Assembly (NCBI GenBank): GCA_030427805.1
Contig: JAUICP010000002.1
Location: 1 to 64,000 of the forward strand
Length of the DNA: 64,000 bases
Direction: 5' to 3'
Source: Bdellovibrionia bacterium
GTDB lineage: Bacteria; Bdellovibrionota; Bdellovibrionia; Bdellovibrionales; JAGQZY01
The notes beneath the pieces are model-generated. The model was not told the DNA's origin, did no database searches, and was given only the letters and a program-made list of their open reading frames with translations. Below, in pieces: positions 35,676-44,466 of the stretch. Positions within the stretch are counted from its first letter, which is position 1, and each line of letters opens with the position of its first letter. The translations under genes and the position numbers were made by a program.

Positions 35676-35938
35676 TCTTTACTTCTGCTCTTTTATGAGT
35701 TGAACCGCAGCCTTAATTTTAAGTCATGTCTATTGAAGCAGCTACCTGGCTGGGCCAATTCAAACCCTTTGGCACAGGGAAACTATTGCCTACTGCTACC
35801 TAAGTCCCAATATCAGCTAAAGGGAAGACTCAAAACAATCATCTCACTTAATAAAATCATGATAAAAGAATCTCTAAAATCGAGTGACACCGCCCTTGGC
35901 CTAGTGTCTACTGATGACACCAGACAAGGAGAGTACAT

Positions 35939-36430
35939 TTGAAATTCACAGTCAGCCTATTACTTATGATCGGATTTTGCATTCAAGCTACGGCGGAACC
36001 TGTCAATTTTGCCTTAACACCGGATATCGCAATGGTTTCAAAGGACAAAAAGATCGAAGGCTTTATTCTCGGTGTTTGGTCAGAAAACCCTCAATCAGCT
36101 TTTGCTCTCGGAATAGTAAATGGGTCCCGGGGGAGTAGCCAAGGGGTCAGTTTTGCATTCATTGGCAATTATGCAGAAAACTACACAGGCGCACACCTTG
36201 GAATCGGTAACTACTCAAGTGGTCACTTTGTTGGTGCTCAAATAGGTGCAGGTAATTATGCGAAAAAATTGACCGGGTTCCAATTTGGTTTTGTTAATTT
36301 TGCCGAATCTATCGATTCAGGAGTGCAAATCGGATTTATCAATATCGTTCCCGAAACAAAAGTATGGTTTAAGAATTTCCCCAACGAGGTGGCCCCGGTC
36401 TTCCCGTTTGTGAATTGGCGATTTCCTTAA
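35939..36430 (+). CDS. Exported protein with 15-16-residue glycine/asparagine repeats
   Basis: 163 residues with a signal peptide ending near ATAEP. From about 75 to 145 it contains five copies of a repeat of the form GxxxGxxNYxxxxx (GAHLGIGNY, GAQIGAGNY, GFQFGFVNF, GVQIGFINI). This fits a beta-helix or beta-solenoid surface protein like the LA_2272-type lipoproteins. AAGGAG stands well spaced before the TTG start. The C-terminus is aromatic (FVNWRFP), which could be a membrane-insertion signal. Confidence 0.65.
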   Translation: MKFTVSLLLMIGFCIQATAEPVNFALTPDIAMVSKDKKIEGFILGVWSENPQSAFALGIVNGSRGSSQGVSFAFIGNYAENYTGAHLGIGNYSSGHFVGAQIGAGNYAKKLTGFQFGFVNFAESIDSGVQIGFINIVPETKVWFKNFPNEVAPVFPFVNWRFP

Positions 36431-36491
36431 AGAGTGAGACGATACTCGATCAAGTAAACCAGCACATGTTGTATTAAATGGTAGATTAAAC

Positions 36492-37013
36492 CTAGGATTC
36501 ATCTCCGTTGCCAAAATCAACTCCACCACCGCCACCCGGGGAGACTCCGGGAATCACCGGAACCGGTCTGGATTCAATATAATCGCTCAGGCGCTGTCGC
36601 AAATCCTCAAAGGGGTAGCCATGCTCACTCGTATTAAAATTTTGGCAAGAATTGAAAACTCCATGAACTGTTAGAATGTTTCTATCTAGATCGAGAGTTT
36701 TCGAATACTCAGAATATCTCCTCATTAAATCAGCGATAATTTGGTGACTGGACTTTCCGTCCTGACAAGTGTTTACCCTAGTCGAAAGGTTCATTGTTGT
36801 CCCCGAAGCACTATGGAGGACTCTTTCACCTTCATCTCCAGTTACAACTATGGAGCCAGTGTTGTGAATTACCTGATAATTAGTTTCCCTGAGACCTACT
36901 ATAAGGCTATTAAGACAGCTCTCTAAATCTTCGACCGTCTGAGCCATACTGGCCACTGGAAAAATTAGGAATAGCAAAAGAAATGGTGTTGAAGAAGCTC
37001 TGTGTATATTCAT
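36492..37013 (-). CDS. Small exported protein, unknown function
   Basis: 173 residues from ATG 37013, with a signal peptide ending near SMAQ; a GTG 24 bases upstream is also possible. The mature part has four cysteines and ends in a glycine-rich tail (SPGGGGGVDFGNG). No family is recognised. It converges with the repeat protein gene ending at 36430. Confidence 0.5.
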   Translation of the reverse strand: MNIHRASSTPFLLLFLIFPVASMAQTVEDLESCLNSLIVGLRETNYQVIHNTGSIVVTGDEGERVLHSASGTTMNLSTRVNTCQDGKSSHQIIADLMRRYSEYSKTLDLDRNILTVHGVFNSCQNFNTSEHGYPFEDLRQRLSDYIESRPVPVIPGVSPGGGGGVDFGNGDES

Positions 37014-37173
37014 ACACACAGTATTTGCAAAGGACACTCCACTTTTCTCAGACTCAGTAACAAGTGGTGTGAATTGCCCAAAGTAATCTCATTTTGAGAC
37101 ATAAGGAACATGACACTAGAGTTCCAATTTTTGGCTCAGGCATTAAATTCAATCGATCGAATTAAATTGGCTC

Positions 37174-38079
37174 TTACTTTTTATAATGAATATAAATACT
37201 AATAGGTTTTGACGAAGCAATGGTCTCCGCCGTATTTCCAAGTATGTAACCGGAGATTCCTGTCCGAGCGACGCTGCCTAGGACAATCAAACTAGGGCAT
37301 AATGCTTCAGCAAGACCCGAAAGAACACGTGTTGGATCACCATTTTCAAGATAGTACTTGGGGTTTTTAACCTTGGAAATATTTCGCGAAGCCTTAAGGA
37401 CTTGGTCAAAATTCTTTTGCGAAACGGTTTCATACTCCTTGTAAACCTCAAGCCATTCTTCTTCTTTCATGTGGTGAGTGAGTAGCTCCTGACCTGGATA
37501 CCACCAAGAATGAGTAATAGCCAAACCTTCACCAGCAAGAGGAGTCAGCTCTACTGCCTTGTCAATGATCTCAGAACTATAACTGTTGAGCTCAGCATTA
37601 CCTTCTTCTGCCGCGACTCCGACTAAAACGCTATTCTTATTAAACATCGATTCACGAACTAATAAAACATCGGTATTTATCTGATTAAGAAGTTTACGGT
37701 CACCCTTTGAGATATAGTTGCGATCACTGGCTGAAATCAAAGGCTCCTTAACTAATAAATCGACTTTATTACTTTGCAACCAATTCGTTAGAACTTCTGG
37801 AAAGCGACCTGCCAGTTTCTCTGTGCTAGCGACTTTAACTCCCGCTTCTTTCAATTGATCACTCACTCGATCCAACTCTGCCTGGGCCGCCATACTTAAA
37901 ACTTGTTCCAGTCTCTCCTTGCGATCCTGGGATGGAAAGCCCGTATACTCTGGCAACTTCTCTTCAAGGGTCAGGATGTTTATTTCAAATTCAGGGTTTT
38001 TACTCTTCATCTCTTTAATGCAGTCCACTGCCAATTCGTTTTGTGAATTTGCATTGAGAAATAAACATATCTTTTTCAT
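37174..38079 (-). CDS. Tandem universal stress protein (UspE-like)
   Basis: 301 residues, two Usp domains. The C-terminal one is intact with the nucleotide loop GSVARTGISGYILGNTAE (pattern G-2x-G-9x-G-S/T); the N-terminal one is degenerate. UspE-type proteins respond to stress and influence adhesion and motility. GGGGAG lies before ATG. Confidence 0.9.
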   Translation of the reverse strand: MKKICLFLNANSQNELAVDCIKEMKSKNPEFEINILTLEEKLPEYTGFPSQDRKERLEQVLSMAAQAELDRVSDQLKEAGVKVASTEKLAGRFPEVLTNWLQSNKVDLLVKEPLISASDRNYISKGDRKLLNQINTDVLLVRESMFNKNSVLVGVAAEEGNAELNSYSSEIIDKAVELTPLAGEGLAITHSWWYPGQELLTHHMKEEEWLEVYKEYETVSQKNFDQVLKASRNISKVKNPKYYLENGDPTRVLSGLAEALCPSLIVLGSVARTGISGYILGNTAETIASSKPISIYIHYKK

Positions 38080-38295
38080 CTTGAACTCCCCTTTTTTCTA
38101 AGGAAATAGTAGATGACTTACAAAACCAAGAGAACTAATAGCCGTCTGCGTCTATCGCATCTACATACATTGTCTCAAGCAATTGAAATTCTGTCCCAAA
38201 TTGAGTCATCAATTCCTCTTTTTATTATGGATCAACCGCAACTTTTACCTATAACAGGTGTTTTTTAAATATAGGAAATCCAAAAAGGGGATGCA

Positions 38296-39348
38296 ATGGG
38301 TACAGCGATTCAATGGATACTAAGAATACTCGTTATTTTAGTTTCAAGTTCTATATTGAGCAATGCCAATGCAGAAACACTGGGCGAACTCGCTCCCGGG
38401 TACCACAAAGGACTGTCCATAAAAGTTGACGGAATTAGAAGGACCTTTAATCTATCAATTCCTTTTTATAGTAAAAAGAAAATCTCAAAAATTCCTGCAA
38501 TGATTGCCCTTCACGGTGGTGGCGGTAAAGATGGAGATGAGTTCTATAGCGCAAAGAACTTTCTGCCAGAAGCCCACGTCAATGCAAAGAAGTTTACAAA
38601 TCAACCCGTTCTCCTCGTTTATCCCGACTCTTGGGTTAATGGAAGTCATCGGCAGTGGAACGATCATAGGCCAGAGACAGAAGACGGAATCGACGACGTC
38701 AAATTTATTAAAAAATTAAAAAAGAAAATCGTTGAAGAGCTTTCGGTAGACGATAGTAAAGTGATTGTCAGCGGCGTTTCCAACGGCGGTCTTCTGACCT
38801 ATAGAATTATGTGTGAAAATCAATACCAATTTGCAGGTTTTGCTCCTGTCATAGCTAATATTCCGATGGGTCTTTTGAAGTCTCGTTATTTGAATTCCTG
38901 CTCAAGTCCTCAAAGAGTAGTAACTACCAACTACTCATGCAAAGCTCTTGAGCAGAGAGCCCTGCAAAGACCCATGATCCTTATGTTTGGAACGGAAGAT
39001 ACGATCATGCCCTTTGATGGAGGCTGCACAGCTACGGATGAAGACCAAGGCGCCGGTGGTCTCGTTAGTTCTGCAGAAGAGACCTTTAATACCATTCATG
39101 ATATCGGTCGATGTAATGCCAATCACAGTTCCTACCGAAATCTTGATAGGGTCGATGATTCTACAACTCCCCACTACTTAGAATATCAGTGCAAACAAGC
39201 CGGCAAAGTCGGTCTCGTCTATATCGAAGGAGCTGGTCATGTCCCTGCTAACACTATCAATTCCGATATTCCAAAGGTTCCGAGCTTCATAAGACCCTCT
39301 AGGGATTTCAATAGTCCCGACCTCATTTTGGAATTCTTTGGTTTGTAA
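38296..39348 (+). CDS. Exported PHB-depolymerase/feruloyl-esterase-like hydrolase
   Basis: 350 residues with a signal peptide ending near NANAET. The alpha/beta hydrolase core has an oxyanion HGGGG (73-77), the nucleophile GVSNGG (S162) and a C-terminal GAGHVPA histidine. Sequence around IPAMIALHGGGG and VIVSGVSNGGLLTYR matches the LpqC/poly(3-hydroxybutyrate) depolymerase family. It could hydrolyse polyester or aromatic esters outside the cell, including PHB of prey. AAGGGG precedes ATG. A structured leader separates it from the dikinase-like gene. Confidence 0.88.
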   Translation: MGTAIQWILRILVILVSSSILSNANAETLGELAPGYHKGLSIKVDGIRRTFNLSIPFYSKKKISKIPAMIALHGGGGKDGDEFYSAKNFLPEAHVNAKKFTNQPVLLVYPDSWVNGSHRQWNDHRPETEDGIDDVKFIKKLKKKIVEELSVDDSKVIVSGVSNGGLLTYRIMCENQYQFAGFAPVIANIPMGLLKSRYLNSCSSPQRVVTTNYSCKALEQRALQRPMILMFGTEDTIMPFDGGCTATDEDQGAGGLVSSAEETFNTIHDIGRCNANHSSYRNLDRVDDSTTPHYLEYQCKQAGKVGLVYIEGAGHVPANTINSDIPKVPSFIRPSRDFNSPDLILEFFGL

Positions 39349-39354
39349 TTCTAG

Positions 39355-39513
39355 GAGCCGTGAACAAAGCACGGCTCACCTGGGCAATATGCGCCCATAG
39401 AACTTCAATTCTGAGAGATATCCTCAAGGTAAAGGTACGATATTTAACCTTTTACTGTTTTTACCCGGCTCACAAACGGGCCTCCGGTTTGCTTTGTAAT
39501 TCACAAAGCAAAC
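39355..39513 (+). other. Structured leader with competing hairpins before the dikinase-like gene
   Basis: Five hairpins lie in 160 bases: 39355-39362 with 39370-39377; 39381-39385 with 39393-39397; 39429-39436 with 39447-39455, followed by TGTTTTTA like a terminator; 39464-39467 with 39477-39480; and an 11-bp perfect stem 39487-39497 with 39503-39513 just before the ribosome site. GGTAAA (39428-39433) can also pair with TTTACC (39460-39465), an alternative fold to the terminator. This looks like an attenuator or riboswitch; no known class was recognised. Confidence 0.5.
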
Positions 39514-39525
39514 TTAAAGGTCTAT

Positions 39526-41922
39526 ATGATGAAAAGAACTGTGTCGGACAAAATACTGAAATACATTGAGAATCTTAATCCTTGCCGATTGCCATTGGTG
39601 ACACTTCTTTTTTTAACTTTGAACGGTTCACTAGGCTTTGCACAAGGGCCGATTATTCCCAACAGGGTTTGTCAGCACCATTTTTTTCAGCAAACAATTC
39701 CCAAGGGACCCCCAAGGACTGCTCGGACGATTGGTCCCAATACCACACTTCAGGGACCAAAAAGAGATCAGCAAGATGAACCACTCTTTCGGACTTCCTT
39801 AGCCGATAGGTCTCAATTTCAAAATTATGCCCAATCAACAGATGGGATCCTTGGAAGCACCTACGTTGTAAAGTTCCTAATTGACCGAACTGGTGACCAA
39901 CCAAAAATATACTTCTTCAATACTCCCCATTTTAAATATCACTATGATTTCGCTTTACGGGCACTCAAATATAATGGTTCAATCGAAGGATTTAATGCCA
40001 CATACGAAGACCCAAGTAGCCAACGCAAATACGTGCAAGGCTCTTTACTGATATCAAAGGAGCAACTCGAAAACTCGGACTCCCCGCAAAGTCTTCTCGA
40101 ATTTTGGGCCGGAGATCTGATCGGTTCTGAAGTTCTCTCCGAAACCTATCGCCTCATAAAAGAAAACTTGGGCCTTCAAACAAGACTTCTTTTTCACCCC
40201 TTAAGCGAGCATCAAAAAGAGTCTGCTCAGCCATTTACCGAACAAGTGCTTCCAAGTATTTCTTCGGAAGAACTCTTAGAGGGTCGTGACTTTTATGCCC
40301 TTAATCAGGGCGAATCTATGGGATATTTGAGATTTACTAGTAAAGACGAACTTGATAGTGGAACCGCCCTATTCGATTATTCCAGTATCCTGATTATCGA
40401 TGATGTCCCAAACGACTTAGGATTAGTCGGAGGAGTTATTACTGAGTCGCTTCAAACACCGCTCTCCCATGTTAACATTAAGAGCATTAATCGAGGAACA
40501 CCAAACGCCTTCCTCCAAGAGGCTCGAGAAAAATACGCTCACCTCGAGAACAAGCCGGTACATATCAAAGTGACAGCCGACGGAATTGAAATCACTGAAC
40601 TCACTCAAGCCACGGCGGATCAGCAGATTTTTGAATTCTGGAAATCGAGAAGACCTGTTGTCAAAGAAAAACCCCAACCACTTTACCCTGAGTTATGGAG
40701 TGGAGAACTGATTGAACTTGAAAATCACTACAAGAAAATTCCAAGTTACGAGGAACATAGAAATCTCATTCGAAGAGTAGGGGCCAAGGCCGCTAACCTC
40801 GCTTTGATTTCTTACGCCCTCAAAAGAAGTCGATCAGGAATTCAAGTAAAGTCACCTCAGGGAATGGCCCACGAATTTCAGGCCTACAAAGAACACCTTC
40901 AGGCTGATAACGGAGAAATAGAAAAAAAGATCATTGCGACACTCAACTTCCATGGACTTCTCGATAATTCCAAATTCCACTCAATTGAAAAAGTAACACA
41001 AGCCATGGGAACTATTCAAACGGCCATTCGCTCGAAGAAACCACCTAAGACCGCTGTTGACGGAATTCTTCACGAGATTTTTGACAATCCAGATTCACCG
41101 ATTCACATTTCAAAGGGAGTTCCGCGAATTCGCCTGAGAAGTTCTACCAATGCCGAAGACCTCGATGGTTTCACAGGTGCCGGTCTCTACGATAGCTATG
41201 GCATCAGTCTATTTAAGAAAGATAAAAATGGTTACTACGATTTCAGTAAGCCGAAATCTCGCGAAAAGATACGAGAAAAGCTCGAAGAGATTTTACCTCT
41301 AATTTTTTCGGCCGTATGGAATGTGAGGGCCTTTATGGAGAGAGAATGGTTCTCAATTAATGGTGCTCAACATTTAGATATAGCCATGGGAATCGCCATT
41401 CACAGAGCATTTCCCGGCAAGGACTTTGATGGAAATCCTGGAGAGTTAGCCAATGGCGTTGCTATTACAGAAGATCCACTCGATGAATCAAATCCCTACA
41501 AAATCTTTTTTAATTCGCAACACTTAGATTTAGCCGTTACAAACCCGCCAACACCAGAGGAAATGGCAGAACATGGCCTCGAACTCGATGATTCCTATCG
41601 CACGGAACAAGTCGTTATCAATGCCTACCCGAATATCACTGGACCGGATAGCTTTTGGAACCAATGGGTTGATTGGGGCTACGAAGTTCGCTCTAGGTCT
41701 TCAGTCTTTGATGGCGAACAGGTCCTAAAAGATAACTCTAAAAATAAAACTGAACTCACAGAGATGGAAGTCAGAAGGTTAGCCCAAGCTATTCAAGAAA
41801 TTCGCAGCGTTTTTTCCAAGGTTTATGGAAGCTCCATGGAAGAGTTTAAACTTGATCTTGAATGGAAGCTCTACGGAAGCGATCGACAAATTTGGATTAA
41901 ACAGGCGCGCCCATTCAATTAG
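39526..41922 (+). CDS. Exported glucan-water-dikinase-like phosphotransferase
   Basis: 798 residues. A signal peptide (LVTLLFLTLNGSLGFAQ) lies behind a 20-residue n-region. A phosphohistidine swivel domain comes first (TPLSHVNIKSINRG, H315), then the PEP-synthase-type ATP-grasp domain (VGAKAANLALIS 418-429; RSSTNAEDLDGFTGAGLYDS 538-557; WIKQARPF near the end). In PEP synthase and PPDK the order is reversed; swivel before ATP-grasp is the plan of plant glucan/phosphoglucan water dikinases, whose motifs are also closest. It could phosphorylate polysaccharide, but an ATP source outside the cytoplasm is unclear. AAAGG lies before ATG. Confidence 0.82.
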   Translation: MMKRTVSDKILKYIENLNPCRLPLVTLLFLTLNGSLGFAQGPIIPNRVCQHHFFQQTIPKGPPRTARTIGPNTTLQGPKRDQQDEPLFRTSLADRSQFQNYAQSTDGILGSTYVVKFLIDRTGDQPKIYFFNTPHFKYHYDFALRALKYNGSIEGFNATYEDPSSQRKYVQGSLLISKEQLENSDSPQSLLEFWAGDLIGSEVLSETYRLIKENLGLQTRLLFHPLSEHQKESAQPFTEQVLPSISSEELLEGRDFYALNQGESMGYLRFTSKDELDSGTALFDYSSILIIDDVPNDLGLVGGVITESLQTPLSHVNIKSINRGTPNAFLQEAREKYAHLENKPVHIKVTADGIEITELTQATADQQIFEFWKSRRPVVKEKPQPLYPELWSGELIELENHYKKIPSYEEHRNLIRRVGAKAANLALISYALKRSRSGIQVKSPQGMAHEFQAYKEHLQADNGEIEKKIIATLNFHGLLDNSKFHSIEKVTQAMGTIQTAIRSKKPPKTAVDGILHEIFDNPDSPIHISKGVPRIRLRSSTNAEDLDGFTGAGLYDSYGISLFKKDKNGYYDFSKPKSREKIREKLEEILPLIFSAVWNVRAFMEREWFSINGAQHLDIAMGIAIHRAFPGKDFDGNPGELANGVAITEDPLDESNPYKIFFNSQHLDLAVTNPPTPEEMAEHGLELDDSYRTEQVVINAYPNITGPDSFWNQWVDWGYEVRSRSSVFDGEQVLKDNSKNKTELTEMEVRRLAQAIQEIRSVFSKVYGSSMEEFKLDLEWKLYGSDRQIWIKQARPFN

Positions 41923-42071
41923 TAAATCGCAAGACGAATCGACTATAGACTTTAATTGAGCTTTTCTTTTTAAAACACGGTGTACCAGCCTTTAGTGTTA
42001 CTCGTCTGAAATTAATTCAGCAGCACGACAAATCGTTGAAAAATACTTATCCTATTAAGCATTTATCTCGC

Positions 42072-42192
42072 TCATATGACCAAGCGTGGTGGCGTCTTTG
42101 GTCTTAACGCATAGATCATTTTTAGACCTGGATGTTTCTTAATGACCCGATTCACCTCATCATAAATAAGGGGATCAGCATTAGGGGGTACT
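42072..42192 (-). other. Coding-like 40-codon fragment, possible gene remnant
   Basis: The minus strand of this intergenic stretch reads IRIVPPNADPLIYDEVNRVI then KKHPGLKMIYALRPKTPP and ends at TGA (42072-42074). The composition looks protein-like, yet no convincing start or ribosome site exists; GTG 42155 is the best candidate. Its 5' part runs antisense into the start of the transglycosylase gene. It may be the tail of a decayed gene. Confidence 0.25.
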
Positions 42193-42789
42193 ATGCGGAT
42201 ATTAATTTTAACTAGCTTAGTTTTATTTTACTCGGGAATTGCTTCTGCCAATTGGCCAAATTTTGATTGGACCGGTCGACACAAGCAAGTCGATATGTGG
42301 AATCAATCAATTTTTTATGGAATCGATTCTATCGTTCCAGATTTAACTCAGCATAAAGTCGGAGATATCACATCTTTCTGTCCTAATTATGCAAAGCTTG
42401 GGCAAACCGAAAGAAAATATTTTTGGATTGCACTTCTTGCGGCAATGGCTCGCTTCGAAAGTAACCATCGACCTGAAGTTAAATACACCGAAGCCTTTAC
42501 GGACTCAACAGGCCGTCGAGTCATTAGTAGAGGGTTACTGCAGCTTTCTTATGAAAGTGCCCGTGGATACAAATGTCCGATTCAATCGGGCCAAGATCTT
42601 CACGATGCTAAAATCAATCTTCAATGTGGTTTGAGAATTATCGAACGCTGGGTTGATCGCGATGGAGTCATCTCTGGCAAGTGGAGTGGTAAATGGAAGG
42701 GGGGTGCCCGCTATTGGTCAGTCCTAAGAAAGAGTTCCACTCTGTCTCAAATAAAAAGTAAAACGCGCTCTTTGTATCTATGTCAGTAA
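42193..42789 (+). CDS. Exported lysozyme-like (lytic transglycosylase) protein
   Basis: 198 residues with a signal peptide ending near IASAN. The catalytic glutamate E89 lies in the SLT-type motif MARFESNHRP. SRGLLQLSYESARGYKC and DLHDAKINLQCGLRII match the fold's second and third motifs (GLLQI.., D...N...G...L). It should cleave the glycan strands of peptidoglycan, in the cell's own wall or that of prey. AGGGGG lies 4 bases before ATG. Confidence 0.88.
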   Translation: MRILILTSLVLFYSGIASANWPNFDWTGRHKQVDMWNQSIFYGIDSIVPDLTQHKVGDITSFCPNYAKLGQTERKYFWIALLAAMARFESNHRPEVKYTEAFTDSTGRRVISRGLLQLSYESARGYKCPIQSGQDLHDAKINLQCGLRIIERWVDRDGVISGKWSGKWKGGARYWSVLRKSSTLSQIKSKTRSLYLCQ

Positions 42790-42792
42790 ATA

Positions 42793-42812
42793 GCTTCTCT
42801 CGCTCGAGAAGC
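42793..42812. terminator. Hairpin between convergent genes
   Basis: GCTTCTC (42793-42799) pairs with GAGAAGC (42806-42812) across a six-base loop. T tracts on both sides are weak. It lies between the transglycosylase gene and the nitrilase-fusion gene. Confidence 0.45.
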
Positions 42813-42828
42813 CAAACTTTCTAAAAGC

Positions 42829-44361
42829 TTATCGGTGCCAATTGATCGAATAAAGGTCATGGCGCCGATCAAGTAGATTTCTAACAGCACCCGATTGACG
42901 AGCCTGGAGCAATGTATCTATACGCAAATCTGCAATAGCTACCATCTCGACATTTGGACTTGTATCGGCGGCAATACCATCTCTTGAGAACGGAAAGTCA
43001 CAAGGAGTAAGAATACAACTCTGAGCGTACTGGATATCAAGGTTTTTAACTCTGGGTAAGTTACCTACGTTTCCTGCCATGGTGACATAGATTTGATTTT
43101 CTACAGCACGGGCTTGGCAACAGTACTTAACCCGACAATAACCCTGTCTGTTGTCAGTTAAGAAGGGAACAAAGAGAAAGTGAATCCCTTGATTGACTAA
43201 ATGTCGGCAGAGCTCTGGAAACTCACTATCATAACAAATCAGAACACCAATTGGCCCACAATCAGTGTCAATGACTTCGAGCTTATCTCCACCCTCAATA
43301 CTCCACCAATACTTTTCATCGGGCGTCGGGTGAATTTTTGCTTGCTCTTTAATATCACCATTTCTTAAACAGATATATGAAACATTCAGTACCCGACCGT
43401 CCTGACGAGTTGGATGCGAGCCCGCAATAATATTGACGTTGTATTTGACTGCTAAACTCCTAAATAGCTCCTGGATTTGCGCAGTGTAAACAGTCATTGC
43501 TTCTATCGCTACATCCGGAGGAACTTCCTCGTTCTTAATGGAGAGAAGCTGCATGGTAAAGAGTTCAGGAAATAAAAGAAAATCCGCCTGGTAGTCTCCT
43601 GCTACATCCACGTAATATTCAACAATTTGCGCGAACTCATCAAAACTTTTAACAGGCCTTTGTTGATACTGAACACTTACTACCCGTACAGAATTTTGTC
43701 GTAAAGGTTTATCCTTTGAAGTTTCAATAGCGGTGTAGGCTGGATTATCCCACTTTAAATGAACCGCATAACCCATGCTTTCTTTGTCACTGGGGATGTA
43801 ATTTTCGAGAATACCGATAACTTCGAAGCCGCGTCTCAGTTGAAAACCAAGAGTTGGATCCTTAAACTTCTTATCAATCACAGCTTCGACATACTCGCGA
43901 ACGCTCCCGACCTTCTTGTGACGTTTAGCATAGTTCGGAATTCTTCCACCAAAGACGATCCCTTTAAGCACCCAGTATTTAGCGAGCTCTTGCCGAGCTT
44001 TGTATATGCGAGCACCAATTCGATTCCCTCTGATTTCTGGGTCAACACAGGTCTCATAACCGTAAAGGTAATCTCCGTTTTCGTCATGGGTCGAACCGTA
44101 ACCACCGGCGGTGATCTCAGACCATGTGTGGGGAGCAAGTGCCTTCTTTTCAGAAATTATAAGACTTGCTGAATAGGCTACGATTTTATCGTTAACAAGC
44201 ACGACAAAACATCCGTCTTTAAAGTGGCTAATCTGTCCCCGGATCATTTCTCGCTTATAAGAAGGCATCGTTTTATATACCTTTTTAACAAGCTCGACGA
44301 TGGCATCGATGTCTTTAAAATTTGCATTTCTAACTTCTATATGAATATCTGACTGGGCCAA
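42829..44361 (-). CDS. GNAT acetyltransferase-nitrilase fusion
   Basis: 510 residues. Residues 8-205 form a GNAT N-acetyltransferase (CVDPEIRGNRIGARIY at 105-120 is the acetyl-CoA loop). Residues 224-505 form a carbon-nitrogen hydrolase with the complete triad E266 (FPELF), K342 (KIHPTP) and C376 (LICYDSEFPE). This fusion is a known family; its substrate is not established, though amide or N-acyl amine turnover is likely. The TTG start has AGGAAG at good spacing. It acts in the cytoplasm; no signal peptide. Confidence 0.93.
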   Translation of the reverse strand: MAQSDIHIEVRNANFKDIDAIVELVKKVYKTMPSYKREMIRGQISHFKDGCFVVLVNDKIVAYSASLIISEKKALAPHTWSEITAGGYGSTHDENGDYLYGYETCVDPEIRGNRIGARIYKARQELAKYWVLKGIVFGGRIPNYAKRHKKVGSVREYVEAVIDKKFKDPTLGFQLRRGFEVIGILENYIPSDKESMGYAVHLKWDNPAYTAIETSKDKPLRQNSVRVVSVQYQQRPVKSFDEFAQIVEYYVDVAGDYQADFLLFPELFTMQLLSIKNEEVPPDVAIEAMTVYTAQIQELFRSLAVKYNVNIIAGSHPTRQDGRVLNVSYICLRNGDIKEQAKIHPTPDEKYWWSIEGGDKLEVIDTDCGPIGVLICYDSEFPELCRHLVNQGIHFLFVPFLTDNRQGYCRVKYCCQARAVENQIYVTMAGNVGNLPRVKNLDIQYAQSCILTPCDFPFSRDGIAADTSPNVEMVAIADLRIDTLLQARQSGAVRNLLDRRHDLYSINWHR

Positions 44362-44466
44362 ATTAACTTCCTAGCGCTTTGCTCGTTGAGACAGGTCCCA
44401 TTCTAAGATAGGATCTTAGGAAACAACCATACTCAACGCATCAAGGTCTTCAGGGAGGAAGTACGA

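Noticed and set aside
35493-35942. 149-codon plus-strand ORF antisense to the coiled-coil gene
   Set aside because: Most of it is the mirror of the repetitive coiled-coil gene; it runs into the leader of the repeat-protein gene and lacks a plausible start.
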